Source: Kocuria rosea subsp. polaris (GTDB taxonomy: Bacteria; Actinomycetota; Actinomycetes; Actinomycetales; Micrococcaceae). From it: DNA of 64,000 bases. Made by a program: the position numbers and the translations under genes. This document shows, piece by piece, positions 8,355 to 16,712 of the stretch; within the stretch, counting starts at the first letter, position 1, and every line of letters starts with the position of its first letter. The notes beneath the pieces were generated by a model that saw only the letters and a list, made by a program, of their open reading frames with translations, had not been told where the DNA came from and searched no databases. The stretch is from positions 32,522 through 96,521 of the forward strand of contig NZ_LQBK01000010.1 of NCBI RefSeq assembly GCF_001483755.1, in the 5' to 3' direction.

Positions 8355-8378
8355 GGGTCATTGACGATTCAATGACCC
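8355..8378. promoter_or_regulatory. Perfect 24-bp palindromic operator candidate
   Basis: Arms GGGTCATTGA (8355-8364) and TCAATGACCC (8369-8378) are exact inverted repeats around a 4-nt spacer. A TAGGGT hexamer at 8353-8358 could be a -10 element, placing the transcription start inside the palindrome, a repressor position. The TTGA-N4-TCAA core resembles dimeric winged-helix (MarR/HxlR-type) sites; this is inference, and no such regulator gene lies nearby. Confidence 0.65.
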
Positions 8379-8404
8379 TGTTCGACCTCCTGAAAGGACC
8401 GACC

Positions 8405-8800
8405 ATGAGCCTCTCCAACGCGATCCTGCGCGGCGTCTCCGGCGCCTACCTGCTGCAGTCCGGCTACGGCAAGAAGGACCTCCCCACCGAGGCCGCCGCG
8501 GGTCTCCAGCAGTTCGCCGCCACCGGCGTCCCCCAGTTCAAGGAGTGGGACGCCGACACCTTCGGCAAGTTCGTGGCGTACTCGGAGATGGGCATCGGCG
8601 CCGCCCTGCTGACGCCGTTCGTCAACAAGCGCCTCGCCGGCCTGGCCCTCGGCGCGTTCTCCGCCGGGCTGCTCTCGATGTACTTCCGCAACCCCGAGAT
8701 GACGCAGGAGGACGGTGTCCGCCCGACCGAGGCCGGCACGGGCCTCTCGAAGGACGCCTTCCTGGCCGCGATCGCCGCGGCCCTGGTGGTCTCCAAGTAG
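8405..8800 (+). CDS. DoxX-like small membrane protein
   Basis: 131 residues resembling short DoxX/DUF-type four-helix membrane proteins: FVAYSEMGIGAALLTPFVN, AGLALGAFSAGLLSMYF and the C-terminal AFLAAIAAALVVSK are hydrophobic helices. DoxX relatives take part in thiol/redox or quinone-stress membrane complexes; function here is unproven. ATG 8405 has GAAAGGA upstream. An in-frame ATG at 8372 exists but lies inside the palindrome. The gene is monocistronic, between the operator candidate and a strong terminator. Confidence 0.55.
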   Translation: MSLSNAILRGVSGAYLLQSGYGKKDLPTEAAAGLQQFAATGVPQFKEWDADTFGKFVAYSEMGIGAALLTPFVNKRLAGLALGAFSAGLLSMYFRNPEMTQEDGVRPTEAGTGLSKDAFLAAIAAALVVSK

Positions 8801-8821
8801 GCACGGCCTCCGAAGGGTCCC

Positions 8822-8859
8822 ACGGGGGCCGCCCGTCCGCACGGACGGGCGGCCCCCGT
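8822..8859 (+). terminator. Terminator of the DoxX-like gene
   Basis: Perfect 17-bp stem (8822-8838 with 8843-8859) and a GCAC loop, 21 bases after the stop codon, followed by a C/T-rich run. Confidence 0.85.
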
Positions 8860-8936
8860 TCCCCGTTCCCGGCCGGGCACCGCGCACGGCGCTCCTGAGG
8901 GGCGCCCGCTCCCCTTAGGACGTCCGGGCCACCGGG

Positions 8937-8942
8937 GAGAAT
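8937..8942 (+). promoter_or_regulatory. Candidate leaderless -10 element (GAGAAT)
   Basis: GAGAAT ends seven bases before ATG 8950 of the DUF222/HNH gene, with no Shine-Dalgarno between. It supports ATG 8950 over ATG 8941, which overlaps the hexamer. Confidence 0.45.
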
Positions 8943-8949
8943 GGGACCC

Positions 8950-10665
8950 ATGACGACGACGGCGCACCGCCGGGCCCGTCCGGCTCCGGGTCCGCACCGA
9001 GCCGCTCCCGCCGGGGAGCGGGTCCTGGACCCCGGTGTCCGGGCAGAGGTGCGGGCGGTCGTCGGGGAGCTCGTGGACTCGGCGGCCGCGCAGGCGCAGG
9101 AGGCCGGACGCCAGCTGCGCTGCATCCACCGACTGTGGCTGCTGGCCTGGGAGGACCGCGAGATCGACTGGGTCTCCACCGCCGGGCTGATGCCGTACGA
9201 GGCCGACGAGCTCGTGTGCTCCCTGCTGGAGACGGACGAGCAGCTGGTGCGCGACCTCGCCGACGAGATCGGCCCGGCGCTGCACCTGCCCGCCGGCACG
9301 GCCCTGGAGCGCGTCCGCGAGGCCCTGGTCCTCGGCCTGCACCTGCCGGAGACCCTCGAGGCCCTGGAGGCGGGCCGCTTCAGCGCCCGGCACGCCTCGG
9401 TGATCGCCGATCAGTGGCGCGAGCTCGTCGAGGACGCCCCGGCGGACCAGGAGGCCCCGCACGACGTCGCGCAGCAGCTCGCCGCGGAACTGACGGAGCG
9501 GGCGCCGCACTGCACGGTGGCGCAGCTGCGCGCGTGGGCCCGGCGGCGGCGCGCCGCGCTGCTGGCCGAGACGCAGGAGGCCAGGCACCGGGCGGCCCGC
9601 GCCGGACGCCGCGTGTGGGTCGAGCACGGCGAGGACGGCATGGCGTGGGTGCACGCCCTGCTGGACGCGCCCACCGCGCTCGCGGTGCAGGACCGGCTCG
9701 ACGCGCTCGTGGCGCTCCTCGCGCCCGCGGAGGCGGCCGCCCGCGCGTGCCCCGGTGATGGGACGGACGCGCCCGTTCACGGGGATCCGGCAGGAGCCGC
9801 GGACCTCAGCGCGCGGCCCGATCCCGGGCCGGACGGCCGCCCCGTGGCCGTCCGGACCGAGGCGCAGCTGCGGGCCGACGTCCTCGCCGACCTCCTGCTC
9901 GCCGGGGAGGTCCCCGACGACCCGGCGTTCCCGCAGGGGGTGCGGGGGCAGGTCTGCGTGACGGTCCCGGTGCTCACGCTGCTGGAGTGCCGTCCCGGCG
10001 GCCCGGCGGGCGGGGTGCCCGCGGACGCCCCGGTGCTCGTCGGTCACGGTCCGATCAGCGCGGAGGCCGCCCGGGAGCTGGCCGCCGGCGCCCCGTCGTG
10101 GCAGCGCGTCCTGACGCATCCCGTCACCGGCGCCGTCCTCGACCACGACCGCAGCACCTACGCCGTGCCCGCCGATCTGCGGCGCCGGCTGCGGCTCCGG
10201 GACGGAACCTGCCGTTTCCCCGGATGTCGCCGGCGGGTCGAGCGCTGCGATCTCGACCACACGGTGGCGTGGCAGGACGGTGGTCGCACCGCCGCGGACA
10301 ACCTGGCCCACCTGTGCCGCCACCACCATCTCGTCAAGCACCGCCGGGGTGCTCTCGGACGCTGGTCGGTGCGGCAGCTCGGCCCGGCCCCCTTCGGAGG
10401 AGCGCTCGAGTGGACGTCACCGGCAGGGCTGACCCACCGGACGGAGCCGGACCCCTCGGCCGGCATGCCACCGGACCGGACGGCATCGGTCTGGGACGTG
10501 CTGGACGGCGCTGTCCAGAACTGGGCCGTGCCCGCTCGGACCGTGCCGCTCGGGGCCGTGCCCGATGAAGCTGTACCGGACCGTGCCGCACCGCCCCGGG
10601 TCGTACCGGACCGTGCCGCACCGGGCCGTGCCGCGCCCGAGGACGCGGACCCTCCCCCGTTCTGA
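8950..10665 (+). CDS. DUF222 / HNH endonuclease domain protein (13E12-like)
   Basis: 571 residues. The N-terminal two thirds are the helical DUF222 region common in actinobacteria; residues about 415-463 form an HNH nuclease domain with CRFPGC, CDLDHTVAWQDGG, NLAHLC and RHHHLVKH, so the zinc cysteines and the catalytic DH are intact. The biological role of this large family is unsettled; some members sit with mobile elements, but no element ends are visible here. The last 50 or so residues are degenerate repeats of AVPxRxxP type (AVPARTVPLGAVPDEAVPDR), unlike the rest. The gene converges on the mutarotase. Confidence 0.85.
   Translation: MTTTAHRRARPAPGPHRAAPAGERVLDPGVRAEVRAVVGELVDSAAAQAQEAGRQLRCIHRLWLLAWEDREIDWVSTAGLMPYEADELVCSLLETDEQLVRDLADEIGPALHLPAGTALERVREALVLGLHLPETLEALEAGRFSARHASVIADQWRELVEDAPADQEAPHDVAQQLAAELTERAPHCTVAQLRAWARRRRAALLAETQEARHRAARAGRRVWVEHGEDGMAWVHALLDAPTALAVQDRLDALVALLAPAEAAARACPGDGTDAPVHGDPAGAADLSARPDPGPDGRPVAVRTEAQLRADVLADLLLAGEVPDDPAFPQGVRGQVCVTVPVLTLLECRPGGPAGGVPADAPVLVGHGPISAEAARELAAGAPSWQRVLTHPVTGAVLDHDRSTYAVPADLRRRLRLRDGTCRFPGCRRRVERCDLDHTVAWQDGGRTAADNLAHLCRHHHLVKHRRGALGRWSVRQLGPAPFGGALEWTSPAGLTHRTEPDPSAGMPPDRTASVWDVLDGAVQNWAVPARTVPLGAVPDEAVPDRAAPPRVVPDRAAPGRAAPEDADPPPF
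10510..10645. repeat. Short tandem-repeat tract in the 3' end of the DUF222 gene
   Basis: Degenerate 10-15-bp units built on GGGCCGTGCC / GACCGTGCCGC and repeated about eight times, encoding the AVPxR-type tail. Confidence 0.6.
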
Positions 10666-10670
10666 CCGTC

Positions 10671-10699
10671 GGCCGGTCCGGTCAGGCGGGGGACCGGCC
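10671..10699. terminator. Hairpin between convergent genes
   Basis: GGCCGGTCC (10671-10679) pairs with GGACCGGCC (10691-10699). It covers the gap and the last codons of the mutarotase gene. Confidence 0.5.
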
Positions 10700-11557
10700 C
10701 GGGTCCTCAGCCGTCGTCTCCACCGAGACCCGGTAGCCCATGCTGTGGGTCTCCTCCGGTTCCAGGTGCACCGCGGCGGCGTGGGTGTTGGCACCCTCCA
10801 CGCACACGAAGTCCGTCCAGCCGTCCGGCCCCACGTCGGGCAGCGCGGCCGCCTTCTCCGCCCCCGGGTTCCACACCACGGTGGTGTCGGAGTTCTTCTT
10901 GCGGATCCGGAGCACCCGTCCGAGCACGGGGTCCACGACGGCCACGTCGTCGCTGGAGCGGTACACCCGGTCGGTCTCGCCGTCGAACCGGACGTCCCCC
11001 TTCTGCACGCAGTCCTCCTGGTCCAGGACCTTGTCACGGTAGGAGGCGCCGTCCAGGCCCTCGACGCGGACCTTCCGCACGTCCCCCACCACCAGGTACG
11101 CGTGCAGGGCCTCCTCGAAGTCGAACGGCTGCTCGCCGGTGTTCGTGATGCTCAGCTCGAGGGACAGCTCGGTGCCGAAGCGCACCACGAAGTAGGCCTC
11201 GAACGGGTACGGGAACTGCTCCCGGTGCGCGGGGTCGGTGACGTCCGCGTCCGAGAGCCGGTAGACGACCATCGCCTCGTGGTCGGAGGACTCGCGCGAC
11301 TCGACGTGCCACGGGAGCGTGCGGGCGAAACCGTGCTTGGGCTCGCGCCCGCCGTCCGCCCCGTCGGCGAACCACGGGAAGCAGATCGGGACACCACCGC
11401 GCACGGGCCTGCCCGTCTCGAGCGCCGTGCTGGGGGACAGCCACAGCACCGGGGCGTGGCCCGTGGGGATCCAGTCGGTCACGTGCGCGCCCTGGTCGTA
11501 GACGGCACCGGTGGCGTCCGCGCAGGAGAACGGGCGGGGATCTGGGAGTTCGCTCAT
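10682..11557 (-). CDS. D-hexose-6-phosphate mutarotase (YeaD-like)
   Basis: 291 residues of the galactose-mutarotase fold that interconvert alpha and beta anomers of hexose 6-phosphates. Family motifs are RGGVPICFPWF, KHGFAR (general-acid His), EEALHAYL and VCVEGANT. ATG 11557 lies seven bases from a TAGCCT hexamer and lacks a Shine-Dalgarno, which suggests a leaderless mRNA. A role in glucose-6-phosphate metabolism would fit ppgK at the start of the window, but they are 10 kb apart. Confidence 0.85.
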   Translation of the reverse strand: MSELPDPRPFSCADATGAVYDQGAHVTDWIPTGHAPVLWLSPSTALETGRPVRGGVPICFPWFADGADGGREPKHGFARTLPWHVESRESSDHEAMVVYRLSDADVTDPAHREQFPYPFEAYFVVRFGTELSLELSITNTGEQPFDFEEALHAYLVVGDVRKVRVEGLDGASYRDKVLDQEDCVQKGDVRFDGETDRVYRSSDDVAVVDPVLGRVLRIRKKNSDTTVVWNPGAEKAAALPDVGPDGWTDFVCVEGANTHAAAVHLEPEETHSMGYRVSVETTAEDPGRSPA

Positions 11558-11564
11558 GCCCCTC

Positions 11565-11570
11565 AGGCTA
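11565..11570 (-). promoter_or_regulatory. Candidate leaderless -10 element (TAGCCT)
   Basis: TAGCCT ends seven bases before ATG 11557 of the mutarotase gene. It lies just downstream of the AgcS terminator hairpin. Confidence 0.45.
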
Positions 11571-11574
11571 GACG

Positions 11575-11608
11575 GAGGGCCCGGCCCCCGTCAGGAGGCC
11601 GGGCCCTC
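11575..11608 (-). terminator. Terminator of the AgcS gene
   Basis: 12-bp perfect stem (11575-11586 with 11597-11608) and a 10-nt loop, downstream of the minus-strand AgcS gene and before the mutarotase promoter. Confidence 0.75.
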
Positions 11609-11623
11609 GTGCGCCGACGGCGG

Positions 11624-11688
11624 TCAGACGCCGGTGCGCTCGGCTGTCAGACGCCGGTGCGCTCGGCTGTCAGACGCCGGTGCGCTCG
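11624..11688. repeat. 23-bp tandem repeat, 2.8 copies, across the AgcS stop codon
   Basis: Copies at 11624-11646 and 11647-11669 are identical, and 11670-11688 is a partial third copy holding the real end of the gene. Each copy on the minus strand reads as codons for ERTGV plus a TGA stop, so the gene's last codons were duplicated downstream. Confidence 0.9.
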
Positions 11689-13115
11689 TAGGAGTCGATG
11701 GCTCCGGGACGGCCCTCCATGAACCCCTCGATCGTCCGGCGGTCCGCCCGCAGCGTGGGGTCGTGGTCCAGGTAGTGCTTCGTCTCCCGGACGATCAGCC
11801 CGGAGAGGATCAGCAGCCCGAGGAGGTTGGGCAACGCCATCAGGCCGTTCATCACGTCGGCGAAGTTCCACACGACGGCCAGCGGGACGGTGGCGCCCAC
11901 GAACACCACGAGGGAGAAGACCACCCGGTAGGGCATCACCGCCGGGCGCCCGAAGAGGCGCTCCATGCAGCGCTCCCCGTAGTACGCCCAGCCCAGGATC
12001 GTCGAGTACGCGAAGAGCACGAGCCCCACCGTCACCACGACGTGCCCCCACTCACCGGGCAGGCCCCGGCTGAAGGCGTCGCCGGTCATGGTGGCGGCGA
12101 AGTCGGCGCCCTGCTCCCAGACGCCGGTGGTGATGAGGACGAGGCCCGTGAAGCTCACCACGATGATCGTGTCGATGAAGGTCTGGGTCATGGAGACCAG
12201 CCCCTGCCGGACCGGGTGGGTGGTCTGGGCCGCCGCGGCCGCGATGGCCGCCGAGCCCATGCCCGACTCGTTGGAGAACAGTCCCCGGGCCACGCCCATC
12301 TGCACCGCGAGCATGATGGCCGAGCCCGCGAACCCGCCGACGGCCGCGGTGCCCGTGAAGGCGTCGGTGAAGATGAGGGCGATCGCCTGCGGCAGCGCCG
12401 CCACGTTGACGAGCAGGATGAACAGCGCGCCCAGGACGTAGAAGAGGATCATGAACGGCACGAGCGCCGCCGTGACCCGGCCGATCGCCCGGATGCCGCC
12501 GACGAGCACGGCGAGCGTCAGCACCGCGAGGACGATGCCGGTGATCCACGTCGGCACCCCGAAGGACCCCTCGACGTTCGAGGCGATCGCGTTGCCCTGG
12601 GTCATGTTGCCGATGCCGAACGCGGCCAGTGCGGCGGCGATCGCGAAGAAGATCGCCAGGAACTTCCCGAACCCGTTGCGGATGCCGCGCTCGAGGTAGT
12701 ACTGCGGTCCGCCGGAGATCTCGCCCTTGGCGTCCGTGGTGCGGAACCGCACCGCCAGGAACGCCTCGGAGTACTTGGAGGCCATGCCGAGCAGGCCGGT
12801 GACCCACATCCAGAACAGGGCGCCCGGCCCACCGATCGAGATCGCGGTGGCCACGCCCACGATGTTGCCGGTGCCGACCGTCGCGGCGAGCGCCGTGGTC
12901 AGTGCCTGGAACTGGGAGACGTCGCCGCCCTGGGCCTCGGCGTCCTTGCGCTCGAACAGTGCGAGCCGCAGCGCGGAGCCCAGCTTGCGGAACTGCAGCC
13001 CGCCCAGCCGGACGGTCAGGTACAGGCCGGTGAGCAGCAGCAGGGGGATGAGGACGTAGGGCCCCCAGATGATGCCGCCCAGCTCGCCGAGGGCGGTCTC
13101 GATGGTTTGGAGCAT
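11670..13115 (-). CDS. Alanine/glycine:cation symporter (AgcS family)
   Basis: 481-residue Na+ (or H+)-coupled amino-acid importer of the inner membrane, with about 10-11 hydrophobic helices. The family signature GTGNIVGVATAISIGGPGAL followed by FWMW lies near residues 81-104. GNxxQGN appears as GNMTQGNAIASN and ARGLFSNESGMGSA matches the later family block. ATG 13115 follows GGGAGAACAC. A TAGATG hexamer near 13190 may be the -10 element. The C-terminal ERTGV codons are part of a 23-bp tandem repeat that runs past the stop. Confidence 0.9.
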   Translation of the reverse strand: MLQTIETALGELGGIIWGPYVLIPLLLLTGLYLTVRLGGLQFRKLGSALRLALFERKDAEAQGGDVSQFQALTTALAATVGTGNIVGVATAISIGGPGALFWMWVTGLLGMASKYSEAFLAVRFRTTDAKGEISGGPQYYLERGIRNGFGKFLAIFFAIAAALAAFGIGNMTQGNAIASNVEGSFGVPTWITGIVLAVLTLAVLVGGIRAIGRVTAALVPFMILFYVLGALFILLVNVAALPQAIALIFTDAFTGTAAVGGFAGSAIMLAVQMGVARGLFSNESGMGSAAIAAAAAQTTHPVRQGLVSMTQTFIDTIIVVSFTGLVLITTGVWEQGADFAATMTGDAFSRGLPGEWGHVVVTVGLVLFAYSTILGWAYYGERCMERLFGRPAVMPYRVVFSLVVFVGATVPLAVVWNFADVMNGLMALPNLLGLLILSGLIVRETKHYLDHDPTLRADRRTIEGFMEGRPGAIDSYERTGV

Positions 13116-13270
13116 GTGTTCTCCCGTGGGTGTCGGGTGGGTCAGGGAAGAGACCGTGACGAGGCTGTGACCTCCGTCTCGGCCGAAGGCATCTAATCAC
13201 AGGTCCGGAGGTCCGCCCGCCATTGACCGGTGGACCGGCCACAGTCTCGTCCCGGCCCGTTTCTGCGCTG

Positions 13271-14533
13271 TTACGGCCCGGGAAGACCGGGGTCCTCCCG
13301 GGGCTGCCGCGAGAGCCGGCGCGCGAGCAGCACGGTCCCGGTGGCGAGCAGCGAGCACACCGCCATGGACACGGCCATGGGCACGGCGGTGTGCTGCCCG
13401 GCCAGACCGGTCAGCGGGCTCACGAGCCCGCCCAGGAGGAACTGGACCAGCCCGAGCACGGCCGACCCGGCACCGGCCCGGCCCGGCACCCGGCTCTGGG
13501 CGAGAGCCACGGCGTTGCCCATGACGAAGCCGATGCAGGTCTGGCTCACGAAGAGGTGCGCCAGAGTGGTCCATCCGGTGATCCCGGCGAGGATCAGCCC
13601 CAGTCCCACCACGTTGACGGTGGCCATGACCACGATCGCGGTGCGCAGGATGGTGCCGGGCTCGACCCGGTCGACGAGGCGGGTGTTGACGACCGCGCCC
13701 AGGATCGAGCCCCCCGCGTTGACGGCGAAGACCACGGAGTAGCCAAGGGCCGAGTAGCCGAGCACGTTCTGCACCACGAAGGAGGACGCGGAGATGTAGG
13801 AGAACAGGGCAGCGAACGCGAGGCCGAAGGCCAGGGCGTAGGCCATGAAGGACGGGGTGCGCAGCACGCGCCAGGACCCGGTCACGACCGCGCCGACCCC
13901 GCCGCGGTGCCGCCGGTGCGGGGGCAGGGTCTCGGGGACCACGAGCACGGAGCACGCCAGCATCAGCAGCCCGAACGCCGCGAGCACCCAGAACACGGTC
14001 TGCCACGGGGCCACCGTGGCGATCACCCCGCCCAGCAGCGGGGCCACCACCGGGGCCAGCGAGGTGATGGTCGCGAGGATCGAGAACAGCTTGGCGGCCC
14101 CGCGCCCCGTGGCGATGTCCGAGACCACGGCGCGGGCGATCACCACGCCCGCCGCCCCGGCGAGGCCCTGGACCGCCCGCAGGACCAGCACCACCCCGAT
14201 GCTCGGGGCCAGGACCACGGCGACGGAGCTGAGCAGGAACAGCGCGTTGCCGGCCACCATGAGCCGGTGCCGCCCGAGCACGTCGGACACCGGGCCGAGC
14301 AGGAACTGCCCCACGGCCATGCCGACCATGTAGGTGGTCAGCGTCAGCTGCACCGCGGAGGCCGACGCCCCGAAGTGCTCCGCCATGGCCGGCATCGAGG
14401 CCAGGTACATGTCCGTGGCCATCGGGCTCACCGCGCTGAGGATCCCCAGCGCCGCCACCAGCACCACCCGGTCCCTGCCGCCGGAGAGGCGCAAGCGGGA
14501 GCGCACGGGGTGGTCGGGCGGCGGTGAGCTCAC
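13271..14533 (-). CDS. Bcr/CflA-type multidrug efflux MFS transporter
   Basis: 420 residues with 12 predicted membrane helices. The first helix contains SPMATDMYLASMPAM, a hallmark of the Bcr/CflA drug:H+ antiporter subfamily, and motif A appears as GPVSDVLGRHR between helices 2 and 3. The GTG start at 14533 is followed by a short proline-rich cytoplasmic stretch. It is divergent from the LOG gene. The natural substrate is unknown (bicyclomycin, sulfonamide or other drugs in relatives). Confidence 0.85.
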   Translation of the reverse strand: MSSPPPDHPVRSRLRLSGGRDRVVLVAALGILSAVSPMATDMYLASMPAMAEHFGASASAVQLTLTTYMVGMAVGQFLLGPVSDVLGRHRLMVAGNALFLLSSVAVVLAPSIGVVLVLRAVQGLAGAAGVVIARAVVSDIATGRGAAKLFSILATITSLAPVVAPLLGGVIATVAPWQTVFWVLAAFGLLMLACSVLVVPETLPPHRRHRGGVGAVVTGSWRVLRTPSFMAYALAFGLAFAALFSYISASSFVVQNVLGYSALGYSVVFAVNAGGSILGAVVNTRLVDRVEPGTILRTAIVVMATVNVVGLGLILAGITGWTTLAHLFVSQTCIGFVMGNAVALAQSRVPGRAGAGSAVLGLVQFLLGGLVSPLTGLAGQHTAVPMAVSMAVCSLLATGTVLLARRLSRQPREDPGLPGP

Positions 14534-14615
14534 GGCGGGTCCTTCGGCACGGGTGCTGGGCGGGACTCATGCTATCGACGCCCCGCGCGGGGAGCTGACG
14601 GCGGCCACGAGCGGC

Positions 14616-14621
14616 GACAAT
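14616..14621 (+). promoter_or_regulatory. Candidate leaderless -10 element (GACAAT)
   Basis: GACAAT ends six bases before ATG 14628 of the LOG gene; no Shine-Dalgarno is visible. Confidence 0.45.
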
Positions 14622-14627
14622 GTCCTC

Positions 14628-15425
14628 ATGAGACTCGCCGTGTACACCGGGGCCTCCCTCGGCTCCGACCCCCTGTTCCCCGAGGCCGCCCGGGCCTTCG
14701 CCACCGCTCTCGCCCGCCGCGGCGTGGGCGTCGTCTACGGCGGCGGCCACGTGGGGCTGATGGGCGTCGTCGCCGACGCCGCCCTGGCCGCCGGGGGCGA
14801 GGTGGTCGGGGTCATGCCGCAGTCCCTGGTCGACGACGAGACCGCCCACCCGGGGCTGACCGAGCTGCGCATCGTCGGGACGATGCACGAGCGCAAGGCC
14901 GAGATGGCCGCTCTCGCGGACGGGTTCGTGGCCCTGCCCGGCGGCCTGGGCACCCTCGAGGAGATCTTCGAGGCCTGGACGTGGCTGCAGCTGGGGGTGC
15001 ACGCGAAGCCGGTCGGCTTCCTCGACGTGGCCGGCTACTGGCGACCCCTGCTGGACGCGGTGGCCTCGATGTCCGCGGCCGGCCTCGTGCACCCCGAGTA
15101 CCGGGACGCGGCCGTGGTCGCCCAGGACGCGGACGAGCTGCTGGCGCGGTTCGCGGCGTGGGAGGCGCCGCCCCGCCGCTGGTCCGAGCCGCCCGCCGTG
15201 GGCGGCGGGCCGGTGCCCACCGGGACTGCACATGGTGGGCCTGCACCCGGCGGGACTGCAGCCGGCCGGCCGGCGCCCGGCGGGTCCACGCCTGACGAGC
15301 CGGCACCCAGTGGGTCCACGCCCGACGGGTCCGCGACCACCAGGCCAGCCACCGACGGGTCCGCGACCACCCGCCCTGCGCCTAGGATGGTGGGCGATGA
15401 GCGAGCAGACCCCTTCCCCCGCTGA
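14628..15425 (+). CDS. LOG family nucleotide 5'-monophosphate phosphoribohydrolase
   Basis: 265 residues. The first 185 or so form a Rossmann-like LOG domain: YGGGHVGLMGVVAD and the signature LPGGLGTLEEIFE, with R and E residues that bind the nucleotide. LOG enzymes release cytokinin bases or other purines from their 5'-ribotides. After residue 185 comes a low-complexity tail of Gly/Pro/Ser/Thr units (GSTPDxxAPS and GSATTRPA types) found in no core LOG. The tail reads across the trmB promoter and overlaps trmB by 29 bp. The true protein may be this long, or the tail may be recent read-through after stop loss. Confidence 0.8.
   Translation: MRLAVYTGASLGSDPLFPEAARAFATALARRGVGVVYGGGHVGLMGVVADAALAAGGEVVGVMPQSLVDDETAHPGLTELRIVGTMHERKAEMAALADGFVALPGGLGTLEEIFEAWTWLQLGVHAKPVGFLDVAGYWRPLLDAVASMSAAGLVHPEYRDAAVVAQDADELLARFAAWEAPPRRWSEPPAVGGGPVPTGTAHGGPAPGGTAAGRPAPGGSTPDEPAPSGSTPDGSATTRPATDGSATTRPAPRMVGDERADPFPR
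15383..15388 (+). promoter_or_regulatory. Candidate leaderless -10 element (TAGGAT) for trmB
   Basis: TAGGAT ends eight bases before ATG 15397 and lies inside the 3' end of the LOG reading frame. Confidence 0.45.
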
Positions 15426-16188
15426 GGGCCCCGTGCAGGGCCCCGTTCCCGAGGAGTTCCACCGCCGGCCGTACTCCTTCGTGCGCCGCGGCGACCGCCT
15501 CACCGCCCGCCGCCAGAAGGCCTGGGACGACTGGGCGCCCACCCGGGTGATCGACGTCCCGCGCGTGCGCACGGACACCTCCGTGCACCCCGACCACGAG
15601 TTCGACGCGACCGCGGCCTTCGGACGCGAGGCGCCGCTGGTCGTGGAGGTCGGCTCGGGGCTCGGCGAGGCCGTCGTGCACGCCGCCGCCCAGGATCCCG
15701 CGCGGAACTTCCTCGCCGTCGAGGTGTACAAGCCCGGGATCGCGGACCTGCTGCTCAAGGCGGGCCAGGCCGGCGTGGACAACGTTCGCGTGGTGCAGGC
15801 CAACGCGCCCGAGGTCCTGGAGCACCTGCTCGCCCCGGCCTCGGTCGACGAGCTGTGGGTGTTCTTCCCGGACCCCTGGCACAAGACCCGCCACCACAAG
15901 CGGCGCCTGGTCTCCCCCGCGTTCGCCGAGCTCGCCGCCCGGGTGCTCGCGCCGGGCGGGCTGTGGCGGCTCGCCACGGACTGGCAGGAGTACGCGCTGG
16001 TGATGCGCGAGGTCCTCGACGCGTCCCCGCACTTCGAGAACGTCCACCCGGGCCCGATCGCCGACGACGAGCACCCGGACACGGGCTGGGCCCCCCGCTG
16101 GGAAGGCCGGATCCTCACGAGCTTCGAGCGCAAGGCGCGGGAGGCGGGCCGAGTCCCGCGCGACCTCGTCTACCGCCGGACGGAGTGA
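15397..16188 (+). CDS. trmB: tRNA (guanine-N7)-methyltransferase
   Basis: 263 residues. It makes m7G46 in tRNA using S-adenosylmethionine. The SAM-binding motif is VVEVGSGLGEAV, and the family hallmark VFFPDPWHKTRHHKRR supplies catalytic and tRNA-binding residues. The first 60 or so residues are a hydrophilic extension with a PVQGPVPEEF stretch, common in actinobacterial forms. ATG 15397 is chosen from the nearby TAGGAT hexamer and the loss of homology upstream. The GTGA overlap with the following GNAT gene implies coupling. Confidence 0.92.
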   Translation: MSEQTPSPAEGPVQGPVPEEFHRRPYSFVRRGDRLTARRQKAWDDWAPTRVIDVPRVRTDTSVHPDHEFDATAAFGREAPLVVEVGSGLGEAVVHAAAQDPARNFLAVEVYKPGIADLLLKAGQAGVDNVRVVQANAPEVLEHLLAPASVDELWVFFPDPWHKTRHHKRRLVSPAFAELAARVLAPGGLWRLATDWQEYALVMREVLDASPHFENVHPGPIADDEHPDTGWAPRWEGRILTSFERKAREAGRVPRDLVYRRTE

Positions 16189-16679
16189 GCGCAGCCTCCG
16201 GCCCGGAGCGGGACGGCTTCGTCGTGGTGCGCCCGGGTGATCCCCGCACGCGGCCGCTGCTCGAGGGACTGCACCTCGAGTACGTGGTGCGCTACGGCCC
16301 CGAGATCGGGGCGGAGGAGATGGCGCACCACCCGGTGGACGACTTCACCGCCCCCACCGGGGCGCTCCTGCTCCTCCTCGAGGACGGCGTGACAGTGGGC
16401 GGGGGCGCGTTCCGCCGGCACGACGACGCCACCGCCGAGCTCAAGCGGGTGTGGACCGCTCCGGCGCACCGCCGGCGCGGGATCTCCCGGCGGGTCCTGG
16501 GCGAGCTCGAGCGGCTCGCCGCCGCGGCGGGGTATCGGCGCATCTACCTCACCACCGGCAGCCGCCAGCCCGAGGCGTTCGCCCTCTACCGCCGCAGCGG
16601 CTACGTCCTGCTGCCCGGGACCGCGCAGGTCTATCCGGGTGGCGTGTACGACGTGGGCTTCGAGAAGCACCTGCGCTGA
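16185..16679 (+). CDS. GNAT-family N-acetyltransferase
   Basis: 164 residues; GTG 16185 overlaps the trmB stop. Acetyl-CoA binding motif A is VWTAPAHRRRGISRRVL, with R/Q-x-x-G-x-G/A seen as RRRGIS, and the C-terminal YRRSGYVLLP follows. Acceptor unknown. It converges on hspR. Confidence 0.8.
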   Translation: MSAASGPERDGFVVVRPGDPRTRPLLEGLHLEYVVRYGPEIGAEEMAHHPVDDFTAPTGALLLLLEDGVTVGGGAFRRHDDATAELKRVWTAPAHRRRGISRRVLGELERLAAAAGYRRIYLTTGSRQPEAFALYRRSGYVLLPGTAQVYPGGVYDVGFEKHLR

Positions 16680-16712
16680 CGCGCACCGGTCCGGGTCCGG
16701 CCGTTCCGGGAT

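Noticed and set aside
8950..10665. DUF222/HNH gene as a homing element or intein
   Set aside because: It does not interrupt another gene and no intron or intein boundaries are visible; it is listed as an ordinary gene of an abundant family.
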